A DNA stretch of 64,000 nucleotides from an uncultured Lachnospiraceae bacterium (GTDB lineage: Bacteria; Bacillota; Clostridia; Lachnospirales; Lachnospiraceae). A program made the position numbers and the translations under genes. The stretch is taken from assembly GCA_947363565.1 (NCBI GenBank), contig CANAPP010000003.1, positions 1-64,000 of the forward strand, written 5' to 3'. Below, one piece after another: positions 25,477 through 32,864 of this stretch (position 1 is its first letter; every line of letters begins with the position of its first letter). Under the pieces are notes generated by a model. That model made no database searches, was not told the DNA's origin, and was given only the letters and a program-made list of their open reading frames with translations.

Positions 25477-26187
25477 TTTAACCACAAAATTTTGGAAGCC
25501 TTTGCTGAAATCAGACATTATTGCATCTTTATGTGTTTTAAGTATATTGAGTTCTTTTTCATGCGTGGCAAATGCAAGGTCAAGGTGTGGCAGGACAGTA
25601 TTTTCCAAAAACTGGTTAAAGCAGCGGTCAAGGGCGTACTCACGCTGCCCTATATTATCTTCCTTCAAATAATCAGGAAGCGGGGCTTTCCTTATTTTAG
25701 ATATCTCAAATAAAGTATTAAAAATAGTATCGAGCAAATTAGAAAAACTTTCTGGATTGGATAACAGCAGTCGCAGGATTGTAATTCGGTTACAATCGGC
25801 GCAGGCAGGGCTGCTCCATTCATCTGTCAGAGATTCCTTTAGATTGTCCCAGAAATCGTCATTTAGCTTCCCCAGAACAGGGTCTTTGCCAAGAGTATTA
25901 TATATAACTCTTTTGGCTTGTGATTCGCCCATCAGATAGTCATAGGTACACCCAAAAGCATCATGGTAAGCCTTTAATGTCGAGGCGTTACAGTTGGGGA
26001 CGCTGTCAGAATCAAGTTCCATGGATTCCATTTTTGAGACTTGCCCTTTACTTAGTCCTGTTTTCCTAACGATATCGTCAACGGTCAAAGAAGGGGTATC
26101 CGTAAGGTCGTCAGTGTCAGCATAGCGGAATCGCTTGAAACGGTTAATATTCTCTTTAAAATATGTCGCTTTTTTCTTTCTTGGCAT
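25453..26187 (-). CDS. XRE-family helix-turn-helix regulator
   Basis: 244 residues. The basic N terminus (PRKKK) is followed by an HTH at about 32-75 ('LTVDDIVRKTGLSKGQVSKMES' in parts). A helical C-terminal region runs from 100 to 240, with four cysteines near 127-131 and elsewhere. It is divergent from the tiny HTH gene at 26348, and the 160-bp gap between them holds a perfect TGTTCAT/ATGAACA operator-like dyad. Likely autoregulated (inference). Confidence 0.75.
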   Translation of the reverse strand: MPRKKKATYFKENINRFKRFRYADTDDLTDTPSLTVDDIVRKTGLSKGQVSKMESMELDSDSVPNCNASTLKAYHDAFGCTYDYLMGESQAKRVIYNTLGKDPVLGKLNDDFWDNLKESLTDEWSSPACADCNRITILRLLLSNPESFSNLLDTIFNTLFEISKIRKAPLPDYLKEDNIGQREYALDRCFNQFLENTVLPHLDLAFATHEKELNILKTHKDAIMSDFSKGFQNFVVKNSEGTDK

Positions 26188-26250
26188 AACATGTCTCCTT
26201 TGTTCACGAATGCAGTATAAAATTTTAAAATAAATAAATTATAACTATTT

Positions 26251-26268
26251 TGTTCATTTTGATGAACA
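26251..26268. promoter_or_regulatory. Operator-like inverted repeat
   Basis: TGTTCAT and ATGAACA are perfect 7-base arms with a 4-base spacer, in the gap between two divergent HTH genes. A second TGTTCA half-site occurs near 26,200. It is the likely binding site of one of the adjacent regulators. Confidence 0.55.
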
Positions 26269-26347
26269 GATAAATCATATCAGGTATAGTGTTTTTTGTA
26301 AAGAAGAGTTCTTATTAAAAATTAAGAAAAGAAAGGAGTCGGCTGTT

Positions 26348-26521
26348 ATGGCGAACGAAGAAATTAAAAATTTAATAAGGCAGAAACGTTTATTTCGTTA
26401 TGAAGTAGCGGAGGCAATGGGGATTTCAGAAGGGTACCTGTCCACCCTGTTAAGAAAACCATTAACAAAAGAGATGGAAGAGAAAGTAAAAGATGCAATC
26501 AATAAAATTATTAGTCAATAG
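26348..26521 (+). CDS. 57-aa helix-turn-helix protein
   Basis: ATG 26348 follows AAAGGAG; TAG at 26519-26521. The peptide is almost entirely an HTH: 'IRQKRLFRYEVAEAMGISEG' then 'YLSTLLRKPLTKEMEEKV'. Such mini-repressors or excisionase-like peptides are common in Firmicute elements. It sits 12 bases upstream of the ADP-ribosyltransferase-like gene, so the two are probably co-transcribed. It is short but well supported by its ribosome site and composition. Confidence 0.75.
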   Translation: MANEEIKNLIRQKRLFRYEVAEAMGISEGYLSTLLRKPLTKEMEEKVKDAINKIISQ

Positions 26522-26533
26522 GAGGATAAGACA

Positions 26534-27268
26534 ATGAAAAAAAGTGATATGAAAAGGTTTTTTGATGAAGTTAGTTTGTATTTAAGTTGGGAGGAGTTTC
26601 AGGAATGTATGATTAACCATACGGATAGCTATGAGGTATGCGAGGATAAATTAAGAACAGTGCTTTGCTGCTTTTCACAACAAGATTGCAGGGGGTGGGA
26701 ATATTACAAAGCTATTTATAAGGATATCCCTGTACAGTTCAGAATGTCGCTGATGCTTGAAGTAGTTTACCAGTGCTATAGGGTGGACTATCCAGAAATG
26801 CTTAATTACATATCGGATTATATTTGGAAAGAAGAAACACCAGAATTGAAAGAGCAGAGGATAGCCAGAAACAGGGAGGTTTTAGGACGTAGGGTACGCA
26901 AAAATGGTCTTGTAAAACTGTACCGTGGCATAGCGGAAAACTTCTTAATGGAAGAGTATGCGGTTAGTTATACATTGGATAAGAAGATTGCTGATTTTTT
27001 TGTTGAACACCATAAGTTAAGGCATGGAAGCAGATTCGGAACAGTAATATGTAGGGTCGCTAGTATTGAGAACGTTCTCTGCTATTCCAATGAACGAAAA
27101 GAGAGAGAGGTATGCATAATTCCCTGTGTTGTACATGAACGAGAATATTATTATCCAATAGAGTCATGGGATGATATGCTATATGTGGATGAAGAGAATT
27201 TAATCGAAATGGTCAGTGATGTAGAATACGAAGCAATCATGGAAGAATTAGAGAAACAAGGAGCATAA
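26534..27268 (+). CDS. Putative ADP-ribosyltransferase-like protein
   Basis: 244 residues. The N-terminal 100 residues are helical and unrecognised. Residues 128-200 have the order of an R-S-E class ART domain: 'LYRG' with Arg131, 'SYTLDKKIADFF' (Ser145-Tyr-Thr), 'GTVICRVASIENVLCYSNE', then 'EREVCII' with Glu190/Glu192 as the candidate catalytic pair. Phage and element proteins of this type modify host targets or act as toxins. The assignment is from motif order only. Context: directly after a tiny HTH gene, as in a regulated cargo or toxin-like unit. Confidence 0.5.
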   Translation: MKKSDMKRFFDEVSLYLSWEEFQECMINHTDSYEVCEDKLRTVLCCFSQQDCRGWEYYKAIYKDIPVQFRMSLMLEVVYQCYRVDYPEMLNYISDYIWKEETPELKEQRIARNREVLGRRVRKNGLVKLYRGIAENFLMEEYAVSYTLDKKIADFFVEHHKLRHGSRFGTVICRVASIENVLCYSNERKEREVCIIPCVVHEREYYYPIESWDDMLYVDEENLIEMVSDVEYEAIMEELEKQGA

Positions 27269-27385
27269 GGAATCGTAGAAAATATGCTGCTGTATTTAGG
27301 CAGACAGTCAGATAGGCGGCGAAGTTTACCAGAGGTGCTGATGGGATTTGTCCGACTTTAATGTGGAACGGCAGCACAGACAAAA

Positions 27386-27441
27386 GGCAGGAAGGTAAGG
27401 AAGTGGTTATGGTAATTTTGATTTCTTGTAACCTTCCTGCC
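27386..27441. repeat. 11-bp perfect inverted repeat
   Basis: GGCAGGAAGGT (27386-27396) and ACCTTCCTGCC (27431-27441) flank a 34-base loop that itself can pair in part. There is no U-run, so it is not a standard terminator. Confidence 0.6.
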
Positions 27442-27571
27442 AATTATAGAGATAGCATTGCCTGGGTGTGTCTGTATAGTATAAGTATTGTTATGGGAAG
27501 GGTTCTGTATTTAATAAAGGAAATTTATTTCAATATCTGACAACACCAGTGTTTATAAGGCTTTCAGGATA

Positions 27572-27697
27572 TGGTGGACACTTGTGTTTTATAGAATAGT
27601 GGACATTTTAATTTCTAGTGCAGGAGAAGCGTTATTATGTGATAGTGGACAAATTGCATAGCTGTATCAGGCAATCGAAAATAAGAGATAGTGGACA
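27572..27697 (+). repeat. Four iteron-like direct repeats (TAGTGGACA)
   Basis: Copies at 27572-27580 (TGGTGGACA), 27597-27605, 27643-27651 and 27689-27697, all in the same orientation. Copies 2, 3 and 4 are each 46 bases apart; copies 1 and 2 are 25 apart. The extended core is ATAGTGGACA followed by A or T. They lie 23-148 bases upstream of a putative replication initiator, as plasmid iterons do. Confidence 0.65.
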
Positions 27698-27720
27698 AAA
27701 TAGAAAGGGGGCGATAAGGT

Positions 27721-29190
27721 GTGTCATTATGTTTACAGTGCCATACGCTGGAACTTAGTCATACGGTCAAACAAGATGAAGTATACGAACTTTGCAGGAT
27801 TTATAACGTGCCATATTCCAGTGACATTCATATCCAGTCACCGAACATAGCTGGTATTAACGCAATAGAAATCAAAAGGAAACCAGTTATGAAAGCTGGC
27901 GTTCGGGTTCGATTTACTCATGATATGACGATACGGGTTAATGTCGGTAGGTTGCTCAACAGGAGCAATGTTTCAATGGCAAATCTTAAAAGGTCAGATG
28001 CAAAAGCTGTGATTGACAGGTTTGACAGTATACTAAGTAAAAAACTTCATCTTTCAGTGCAGAACAGCAATTCCGCAGAGTGGATGTTGGGTAGGCTAGA
28101 TTGTGGGATTGACCTGCACATAGGAATAGACGAGCCAGAGGTTTTAAGGGCATATATGCGGTTGCTTCATAAAGGTTTTACGGAGAACTGTAAATGCGAA
28201 TATACGCCGTACAGAGGTTTTGACAGACCAGAAATAAAATCAGAATCTATTACCCTTAATAACATGTCTGCAACGTTTTCTTACAATATCTATTATAAGG
28301 TTGGAGAATGGTTGAAAAAGCATCCAGCCGCACTTCAAACGGAGATAGACGAGATAAAGGATGTCATACGGATTGAGAAGCAGCTAAAAGGGAGCAGAGC
28401 GTTAAAGCAGCTTACGACAGATAAGAAGAGGCTGTCTGTTCTTCTGGACGAAAATAATACGTTTGCGCTTATGGGTAAAATTATAGCGGAGGTAAAGGAA
28501 CTTTTCGGTTCAGGAGACCATGTTGTCTATGATGAAGCTATTCGTATTATAGAGGGCAGTTCTTATGGACAAGATGAGAAGAGGAAACTGAAATTACTAT
28601 ATGCCAGTGTAGATACCTTTGGCTATACTGGAACAATGGAAATTCTGATAAATCAATATGGCTGGAATGAAATAGATTGCAAAAAGTTGATGAACCAGTG
28701 TCGAAAGAAAATAGAAGCCTTGGGGATATCTATAGCAGGGCTGTCGTTAGCGGATGCGGAATTGTTAGGAAGGACACGCTTGGAAAGTGTTGCAGATATT
28801 TTACAGAAGCTATGGGATGCAGGAACTGTCAGGAAGTCTAAAAGAGCATTCGGAGGCATGAGATATGATGCAGTTCACGGACGCTGGAAAATTAATTTTA
28901 CATATCATGATTCAGCAGGTGTATCACACAGAACAACGATTGCAGGCAGAAAAGGAGAAGCGAGGGAAGTTGTTGAGATGAAAGTATTAGAATTTATTCG
29001 GGATAACCTGAAAAAGAATCTTAAAGCTACCGCAGGAAAAAAGCAGGAACAGATATGTTGTATGGAGCTGGCAAAAGATGAAATACAAAGGTTTAGAACT
29101 ACCATAACAAGGAAAGAAATGTTGTCAACTTTGGATGATTGTCTTTGGCAGATAGACAATCGTATAAAAAGGTTAGTACAGATAAATTGA
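27721..29190 (+). CDS. Putative replication initiator (phage gpII/Rep-like)
   Basis: 489 residues from GTG 27721 after AAAGGGGG. The segment 'LGRLDCGIDLHIG' (about 118-130), then 'FSYNIYYKVGEWLKK', then 'IRIEKQLKG' recalls the order of strand, Tyr/Lys helix and 'RxE' motifs in gpII/Rep-type initiators of single-stranded phages. The C-terminal 110 residues are basic. It is preceded by iteron-like repeats and followed by the recombinase genes. Similarity is weak by eye, so a DNA-binding protein of another family is possible. Confidence 0.45.
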   Translation: MSLCLQCHTLELSHTVKQDEVYELCRIYNVPYSSDIHIQSPNIAGINAIEIKRKPVMKAGVRVRFTHDMTIRVNVGRLLNRSNVSMANLKRSDAKAVIDRFDSILSKKLHLSVQNSNSAEWMLGRLDCGIDLHIGIDEPEVLRAYMRLLHKGFTENCKCEYTPYRGFDRPEIKSESITLNNMSATFSYNIYYKVGEWLKKHPAALQTEIDEIKDVIRIEKQLKGSRALKQLTTDKKRLSVLLDENNTFALMGKIIAEVKELFGSGDHVVYDEAIRIIEGSSYGQDEKRKLKLLYASVDTFGYTGTMEILINQYGWNEIDCKKLMNQCRKKIEALGISIAGLSLADAELLGRTRLESVADILQKLWDAGTVRKSKRAFGGMRYDAVHGRWKINFTYHDSAGVSHRTTIAGRKGEAREVVEMKVLEFIRDNLKKNLKATAGKKQEQICCMELAKDEIQRFRTTITRKEMLSTLDDCLWQIDNRIKRLVQIN

Positions 29191-29211
29191 AAAAAGTAGG
29201 AGGGATTAATT

Positions 29212-29400
29212 ATGAGAGTTGATACTACAAGGATATGTAATAATGCAGGTAATGAAGCAGTTCATGATGGATTGTGTACAGAAAATCATATTGATGTGGA
29301 TATTCAGGTTGCATATCTTAATATGTTGCATGAGCAGGGAATATTATCAGATAATCTCCATTCAACTGCTTTATGTAAGGTAGTAGAGGGAGTGAGTTGA
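29212..29400 (+). CDS. Small hypothetical protein, 62 aa
   Basis: ATG 29212 follows TAGGAGGG. It is acidic, with three cysteines, and not recognised. Its TGA overlaps the ATG of the next gene (TGATG), so the two are translationally coupled. The position just before the recombinase genes is where recombination directionality factors or regulators are often found, but there is no motif to support that. Confidence 0.6.
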   Translation: MRVDTTRICNNAGNEAVHDGLCTENHIDVDIQVAYLNMLHEQGILSDNLHSTALCKVVEGVS

Positions 29401-30092
29401 TGAACGAAAAAAGAGCAGCAATCTATCATTTTACAAATGGTAGCGCAAACAGACCTATTATCTATCTTAAGGAACTCGAACGCATTAAACAGTTTGCGAC
29501 TATAGTTGGATATCCAGATGCAGAGGTGTATCTGGATAAATCTCTTAGGAAGAAAGAACAGATACAATTACAAAAGTTGTTATTTGAAATGAATAATTAT
29601 CAGGCTCTTATTATGAAGGATTTCTACCATTTAAGAAAAAATACAGGGGCGTTTATGAGTGACCTGATAGCACTCGGTAGCCGTGGTGTGAATGTTTATA
29701 CCTTAGAAGACGGAAATTTTAAGCTAGAGCAGGCACCATTTGAACAATCATTACGAGTTGCAATCTATTATTGCGGTCTGGGAATTGTAGGTCGTTCCAT
29801 CGAGTTGCAATTTCAGATTATGGAATATTTCATACAAGTCTGTACAAAGTGGAAACTAATAGATGAGTACGCTGATATTTCAGGAAATAAGGTAGACGGA
29901 AACCAATTACAGTTGCAGGAACTTATCAAGAACCGTGATAAATATGACATTATTCTGGTGCAGTCTTTTAATGACATCCATTGGAGGACTGCCAAATTCT
30001 GTAAAATCAGGCATCAGATACAAAAGGATATTTATAGTATGCATGAAGAAATGTACTTAAGGTACGAAAAGGAGGTAGGGTATGAAGAATAA
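29400..30092 (+). CDS. Degenerate serine-recombinase-like protein
   Basis: 230 residues from ATG 29400. Residues 5-110 follow the resolvase N-terminal fold: 'AAIYHF', then 'LKELERIKQFATIVGYPDAEVYLD', then 'YQALIMKDFYHLRKN', then 'LIALGSRGVNVYTLEDG' (cited as landmarks). The catalytic 'R-V-S' of the family is replaced by H-F-T, and the SG/R motifs are missing, so strand cleavage is unlikely. It overlaps the integrase start by 11 bases. I infer an accessory subunit of the integrase, for example a directionality or regulatory partner. Confidence 0.6.
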   Translation: MNEKRAAIYHFTNGSANRPIIYLKELERIKQFATIVGYPDAEVYLDKSLRKKEQIQLQKLLFEMNNYQALIMKDFYHLRKNTGAFMSDLIALGSRGVNVYTLEDGNFKLEQAPFEQSLRVAIYYCGLGIVGRSIELQFQIMEYFIQVCTKWKLIDEYADISGNKVDGNQLQLQELIKNRDKYDIILVQSFNDIHWRTAKFCKIRHQIQKDIYSMHEEMYLRYEKEVGYEE

Positions 30093-31818
30093 ACCTATTA
30101 CAGAAACTTTTCTATGCGTCGAATATGCCAGAGTAAGCACGGCAAATGAAGGACAGAAAGAAAGCTGTACGAATCAAATTAAGCTATGTGACGATTACGT
30201 TATGAAGCATCCAGAATTACGGGTTGTGGAGCGTTATGTTGATGATGCACTAACTGGCGGCAATGATAATCGTCCCGAATATCAGAAATTATTGTCGCGG
30301 ATACGGCAGGGGGATATTAGATATATTCTTGCAAAAAGTACAAACCGCTTATGTCGTTCTACAGAGGTTGATGGTCAGCTCCAAAAGATATGCAGAGAAA
30401 ATGACGTTATGATTATTTTTGTTGACGGAAATCAAGTATTTAATCCGTTTGATGGTGATGCTGTTACAATGCATTCAATACAGATGATATTTGACCAGCA
30501 ATATATCTATACTCAATCCAAGAATGGAAAAATTGCACATAAACAGAAGTGTGAAAAGAGAGTATTAGATGCTACAGATGTTAGATATGGATATGAATGG
30601 GATTACAAAAATCATTGTATGGTCATCAATGAAGAACAGGCACGTATGGTTAGAAAAATGTTTGAATGGTATGTTTTTGGCGGTCTGGGAGTGACGGAGA
30701 TAGCAAGAAAACTGGCAGAATATGGTGTGTATGGAGAGAAAAGCGGAAAGATTTTGTCTGCTAATACTGTATCAAGCAGGCTGGCGGATTCTTCTTATAA
30801 AGGAGTATTTTACATAAATAAAAAGGGTTCGAAGCTGAATATCGGTGTTGGTGCTAAGAAGATTCGTTATGACAGACCGAAGGAAGAATGGGTTGCGGTA
30901 TCTGGACCTGCTATTGTATCGGAGAAGTTGTTTGACCTTGCGCAGCGTGTCAGGGAAGAACGTTGCCATATTTACGATAAACCCAGTAAGGAATCATCGC
31001 AGGCACGGTTCAGAGGAACTCATTTATTTGCAAGTAAGGTGTTTTGTGGAGATTGTGGTTCACAGTTTCATTTTAAGTATTCTGACAGAGCTAAGACCAT
31101 TGGTGAGTATAAAGATTGCTTTTCCAAATATAAAAAGACTTTAGATTCGGTATGTCATAATAAAAAATACAACAGGATTAGAGAAAATACGTTAAAAGGG
31201 TTATGCCTATATTCTATCAATGAGTTTCTTAAAAATCATGAGGAATGTATTGATAATATTGTAAAGATTATCAGAGAAGCAAGTAGAGAAAATTTGAATG
31301 ATGATACACAAATAAAAATTTATCAAAAGAAGTTGCAAAAGATAGATAAAGAACTTCGGAAGAATTTAGAGGCATGGAGAGATGCCCCTGACCCAGATAT
31401 GAAAGATGATTTCTTGAAGATGTATCAAGCAAACAAGGCGGAAAAGACGGCTGTTGAACAGGAAATTGCAAATTTAGAACATCAGCAAGTTTCGGTGGAG
31501 GAATTTGAAAAGGAGATACAGAGAATTAGGAAGAAGGTGGAAGGAATGAAACAAATACAGGATATTGACCGAGCTGTAGTGGAAAATTTCATTGACCGAA
31601 TCATTATAAATAAGGATGGACGAATCAACGTCATATTGAAGTTTGATACTGCTTTTGAAGCACTGTTTAAAACGAAAGTTATTTCATATCTTGATTCTAA
31701 CGGTAAGGCACCAGTTCTGAAAGATATAGAAATAGAAGAAATCAAGTATATTAAGGACGTACGGGAATTAGAGGAACTAAATGCTTCTATGTTGGTAAGT
31801 TGTTCTTACAGGTCATGA
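30082..31818 (+). CDS. Large serine recombinase (element integrase)
   Basis: 578 residues. The resolvase domain is at 10-150 with nucleophile Ser19 in 'YARVST'. A recombinase domain covers about 165-295. A zinc ribbon follows at about 320-360 (Cys322, Cys325, Cys346, Cys358), then a coiled coil at about 405-495 and a basic C-terminal tail. It sits at the extreme right end of the element. Its last codons and the TGA stop (31816-31818) lie in cpaF target sequence, so the stop is supplied by host DNA after integration. All catalytic features look intact; it should mediate insertion into cpaF and, with a partner, excision. Confidence 0.93.
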   Translation: MKNKPITETFLCVEYARVSTANEGQKESCTNQIKLCDDYVMKHPELRVVERYVDDALTGGNDNRPEYQKLLSRIRQGDIRYILAKSTNRLCRSTEVDGQLQKICRENDVMIIFVDGNQVFNPFDGDAVTMHSIQMIFDQQYIYTQSKNGKIAHKQKCEKRVLDATDVRYGYEWDYKNHCMVINEEQARMVRKMFEWYVFGGLGVTEIARKLAEYGVYGEKSGKILSANTVSSRLADSSYKGVFYINKKGSKLNIGVGAKKIRYDRPKEEWVAVSGPAIVSEKLFDLAQRVREERCHIYDKPSKESSQARFRGTHLFASKVFCGDCGSQFHFKYSDRAKTIGEYKDCFSKYKKTLDSVCHNKKYNRIRENTLKGLCLYSINEFLKNHEECIDNIVKIIREASRENLNDDTQIKIYQKKLQKIDKELRKNLEAWRDAPDPDMKDDFLKMYQANKAEKTAVEQEIANLEHQQVSVEEFEKEIQRIRKKVEGMKQIQDIDRAVVENFIDRIIINKDGRINVILKFDTAFEALFKTKVISYLDSNGKAPVLKDIEIEEIKYIKDVRELEELNASMLVSCSYRS

Positions 31819-31825
31819 CGGAAGC
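31804..31825. other. Right attachment junction (attR) inside cpaF
   Basis: From about 31,808 the cpaF frame reads T-G-H-D-G-S-L-S-T-G-H-A-N-S, the conserved pilus-ATPase motif. Twelve bases upstream (31796-31798) the same frame has a TAA, and the sequence is element DNA. The crossover must lie near ACAGGTCATGACGG. The exact core dinucleotide cannot be set without attL. Confidence 0.8.
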
Positions 31826-32182
31826 TTGAGCACCGGTCATGCCAACAGCCCGGAAGATATGCTGAGCCGTCTGGAAACAATGGTTCTTATGGGAATGGAG
31901 CTTCCCCTTCCGGCAATCCGCCGGCAGATTGCCTCGGGGATTGACTTGATCGTCCATCTGGGGAGACTTAGGGATAAGAGCAGGAAGGTGTTAGAGGTTA
32001 CGGAGATTACAGGGTATCAGGATGGAGAGATTATGCTTCAGCCGATCTACAGCTTTGAGGAGACAGGAGAAAAGCATGGGAAGATTCAAGGAGTTTGGAA
32101 AAAAATTCATGGGCTTACGCACATCGGAAAGTTATTGGCGGCGGGCTATAAGGAGACGGAAAAAGGTATTAATGTCCGGTAA
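31808..32182 (+). pseudogene. cpaF: 3' fragment of Tad pilus ATPase CpaF/TadA, split by the element
   Basis: About 124 codons homologous to the C-terminal end of CpaF: the conserved 'TGHDGSLSTGHANS' region followed by 'DMLSRLETMVLMG', 'PIPAIR'-like 'LPLPAIRRQIASGIDLIVHLGR', and the terminal domain. The Walker A and B motifs and the rest of the N-terminal part are absent and must lie left of the element. There is no ribosome site of its own. The fragment overlaps tadB by 107 bases, as an intact Tad operon would. Excision would rebuild the gene. Confidence 0.92.
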
Positions 32183-32864
32183 AGCAATAGGTGTTCTTAT
32201 GTTGACGGCATGGCTTTATTACCGTTCGGGGTGGCCGCTTCTGGTACTGTGGCCTTTGGGCGTATGGTATTACCGGAGTCTGGAGATGGAGTGTATAGAG
32301 AAAAAGAAAAGTGAATTCCTCGTGCAGTTTAAGGAAGCGATACAAAGCATGTCGGCATCCCTGCATACCGGCTATTCGGTAGAAAATGCAGTGAAGGAAG
32401 CGCAGAAGGAGATGTTATTGATGTATCCGAAAGATGAGATGATATGTAAGGAGTTAAGCTTTATGGTACAGCAGGTATATATTAAGATACCGGCAGAGCA
32501 GATTTTTGAGGATTTTGCAAAACGGATACGTCTGGACGATGTCCGCAGCTTTGCCAATGTATTTGCGGCGGCAAAGCGGAGCGGCGGGGATATGATAGCG
32601 ATTATACAAAACACGGTGAACCAGATTGGAGATAAGATAGATGTTAAACGGGAGATCGATACTCTCCTTGCGGCAAAGCGGTATGAATTTAAGGTAATGG
32701 CTGTAATTCCATATGTGATTATTGCATATATGATATTCAGCTTTCCGGAATTTATGGATTGCCTCTATGAAAATGTGATTGGGACGGGAGTGATGAGTGT
32801 ATGTCTTTTGGTTTACCTGGCCGCATACGCGATTGGCGTAAGGCTGGTAAAAATCGAGGTTTGA
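32076..32864 (+). CDS. tadB: Tad secretion inner-membrane protein TadB (T2SS F family)
   Basis: 262 residues from ATG 32076, chosen for AGGAGA six bases upstream; the open frame extends to 32022, and ATG 32172 is an alternative. Two N-terminal membrane segments (about 38-68) are followed by the GspF-type cytoplasmic domain ('MSASLHTGYSVENAVKEA', 'FANVFAAAKRSGGD') and two C-terminal segments. It forms the inner-membrane platform with TadC, on which the CpaF ATPase acts. With cpaF split, it lacks its motor. Confidence 0.85.
   Translation: MGRFKEFGKKFMGLRTSESYWRRAIRRRKKVLMSGKAIGVLMLTAWLYYRSGWPLLVLWPLGVWYYRSLEMECIEKKKSEFLVQFKEAIQSMSASLHTGYSVENAVKEAQKEMLLMYPKDEMICKELSFMVQQVYIKIPAEQIFEDFAKRIRLDDVRSFANVFAAAKRSGGDMIAIIQNTVNQIGDKIDVKREIDTLLAAKRYEFKVMAVIPYVIIAYMIFSFPEFMDCLYENVIGTGVMSVCLLVYLAAYAIGVRLVKIEV

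Larger units (their letters stand above)
27269..27720. other. 452-bp non-coding region with hairpin and iteron-like repeats
   Basis: No ORF is seen. It holds an 11-bp inverted repeat (27386-27441) and four TAGTGGACA-type direct repeats (27572-27697) leading up to a GTG-started putative replication gene. The layout suggests an origin or regulatory region. Confidence 0.6.
1..31815. mobile_element. Right-hand part of a large element inserted in cpaF (left end outside window)
   Basis: The right boundary is where the large serine integrase (30082-31818) runs into the middle of a cpaF/tadA reading frame near 31,804-31,818. To the left lie antirestriction, recombination, restriction-modification, regulatory and replication-like genes, more AT-rich than the chromosome to the right. 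To the right a Tad locus continues without a break. The left end and the 5' part of cpaF are not in the window, so the element is longer than 31.8 kb, or several elements are nested: a tyrosine recombinase at 1246-2142 could belong to a second one. No relaxase, coupling protein or VirB4 is visible, so whether it is an ICE, an IME or a prophage-like element is undecided. Confidence 0.85.

Noticed and set aside
31826..32182. cpaF fragment as an independent gene starting at TTG 31826
   Set aside because: There is no ribosome site, and it is only the C-terminal third of a known protein starting inside a conserved motif, so it is called a split-gene fragment.
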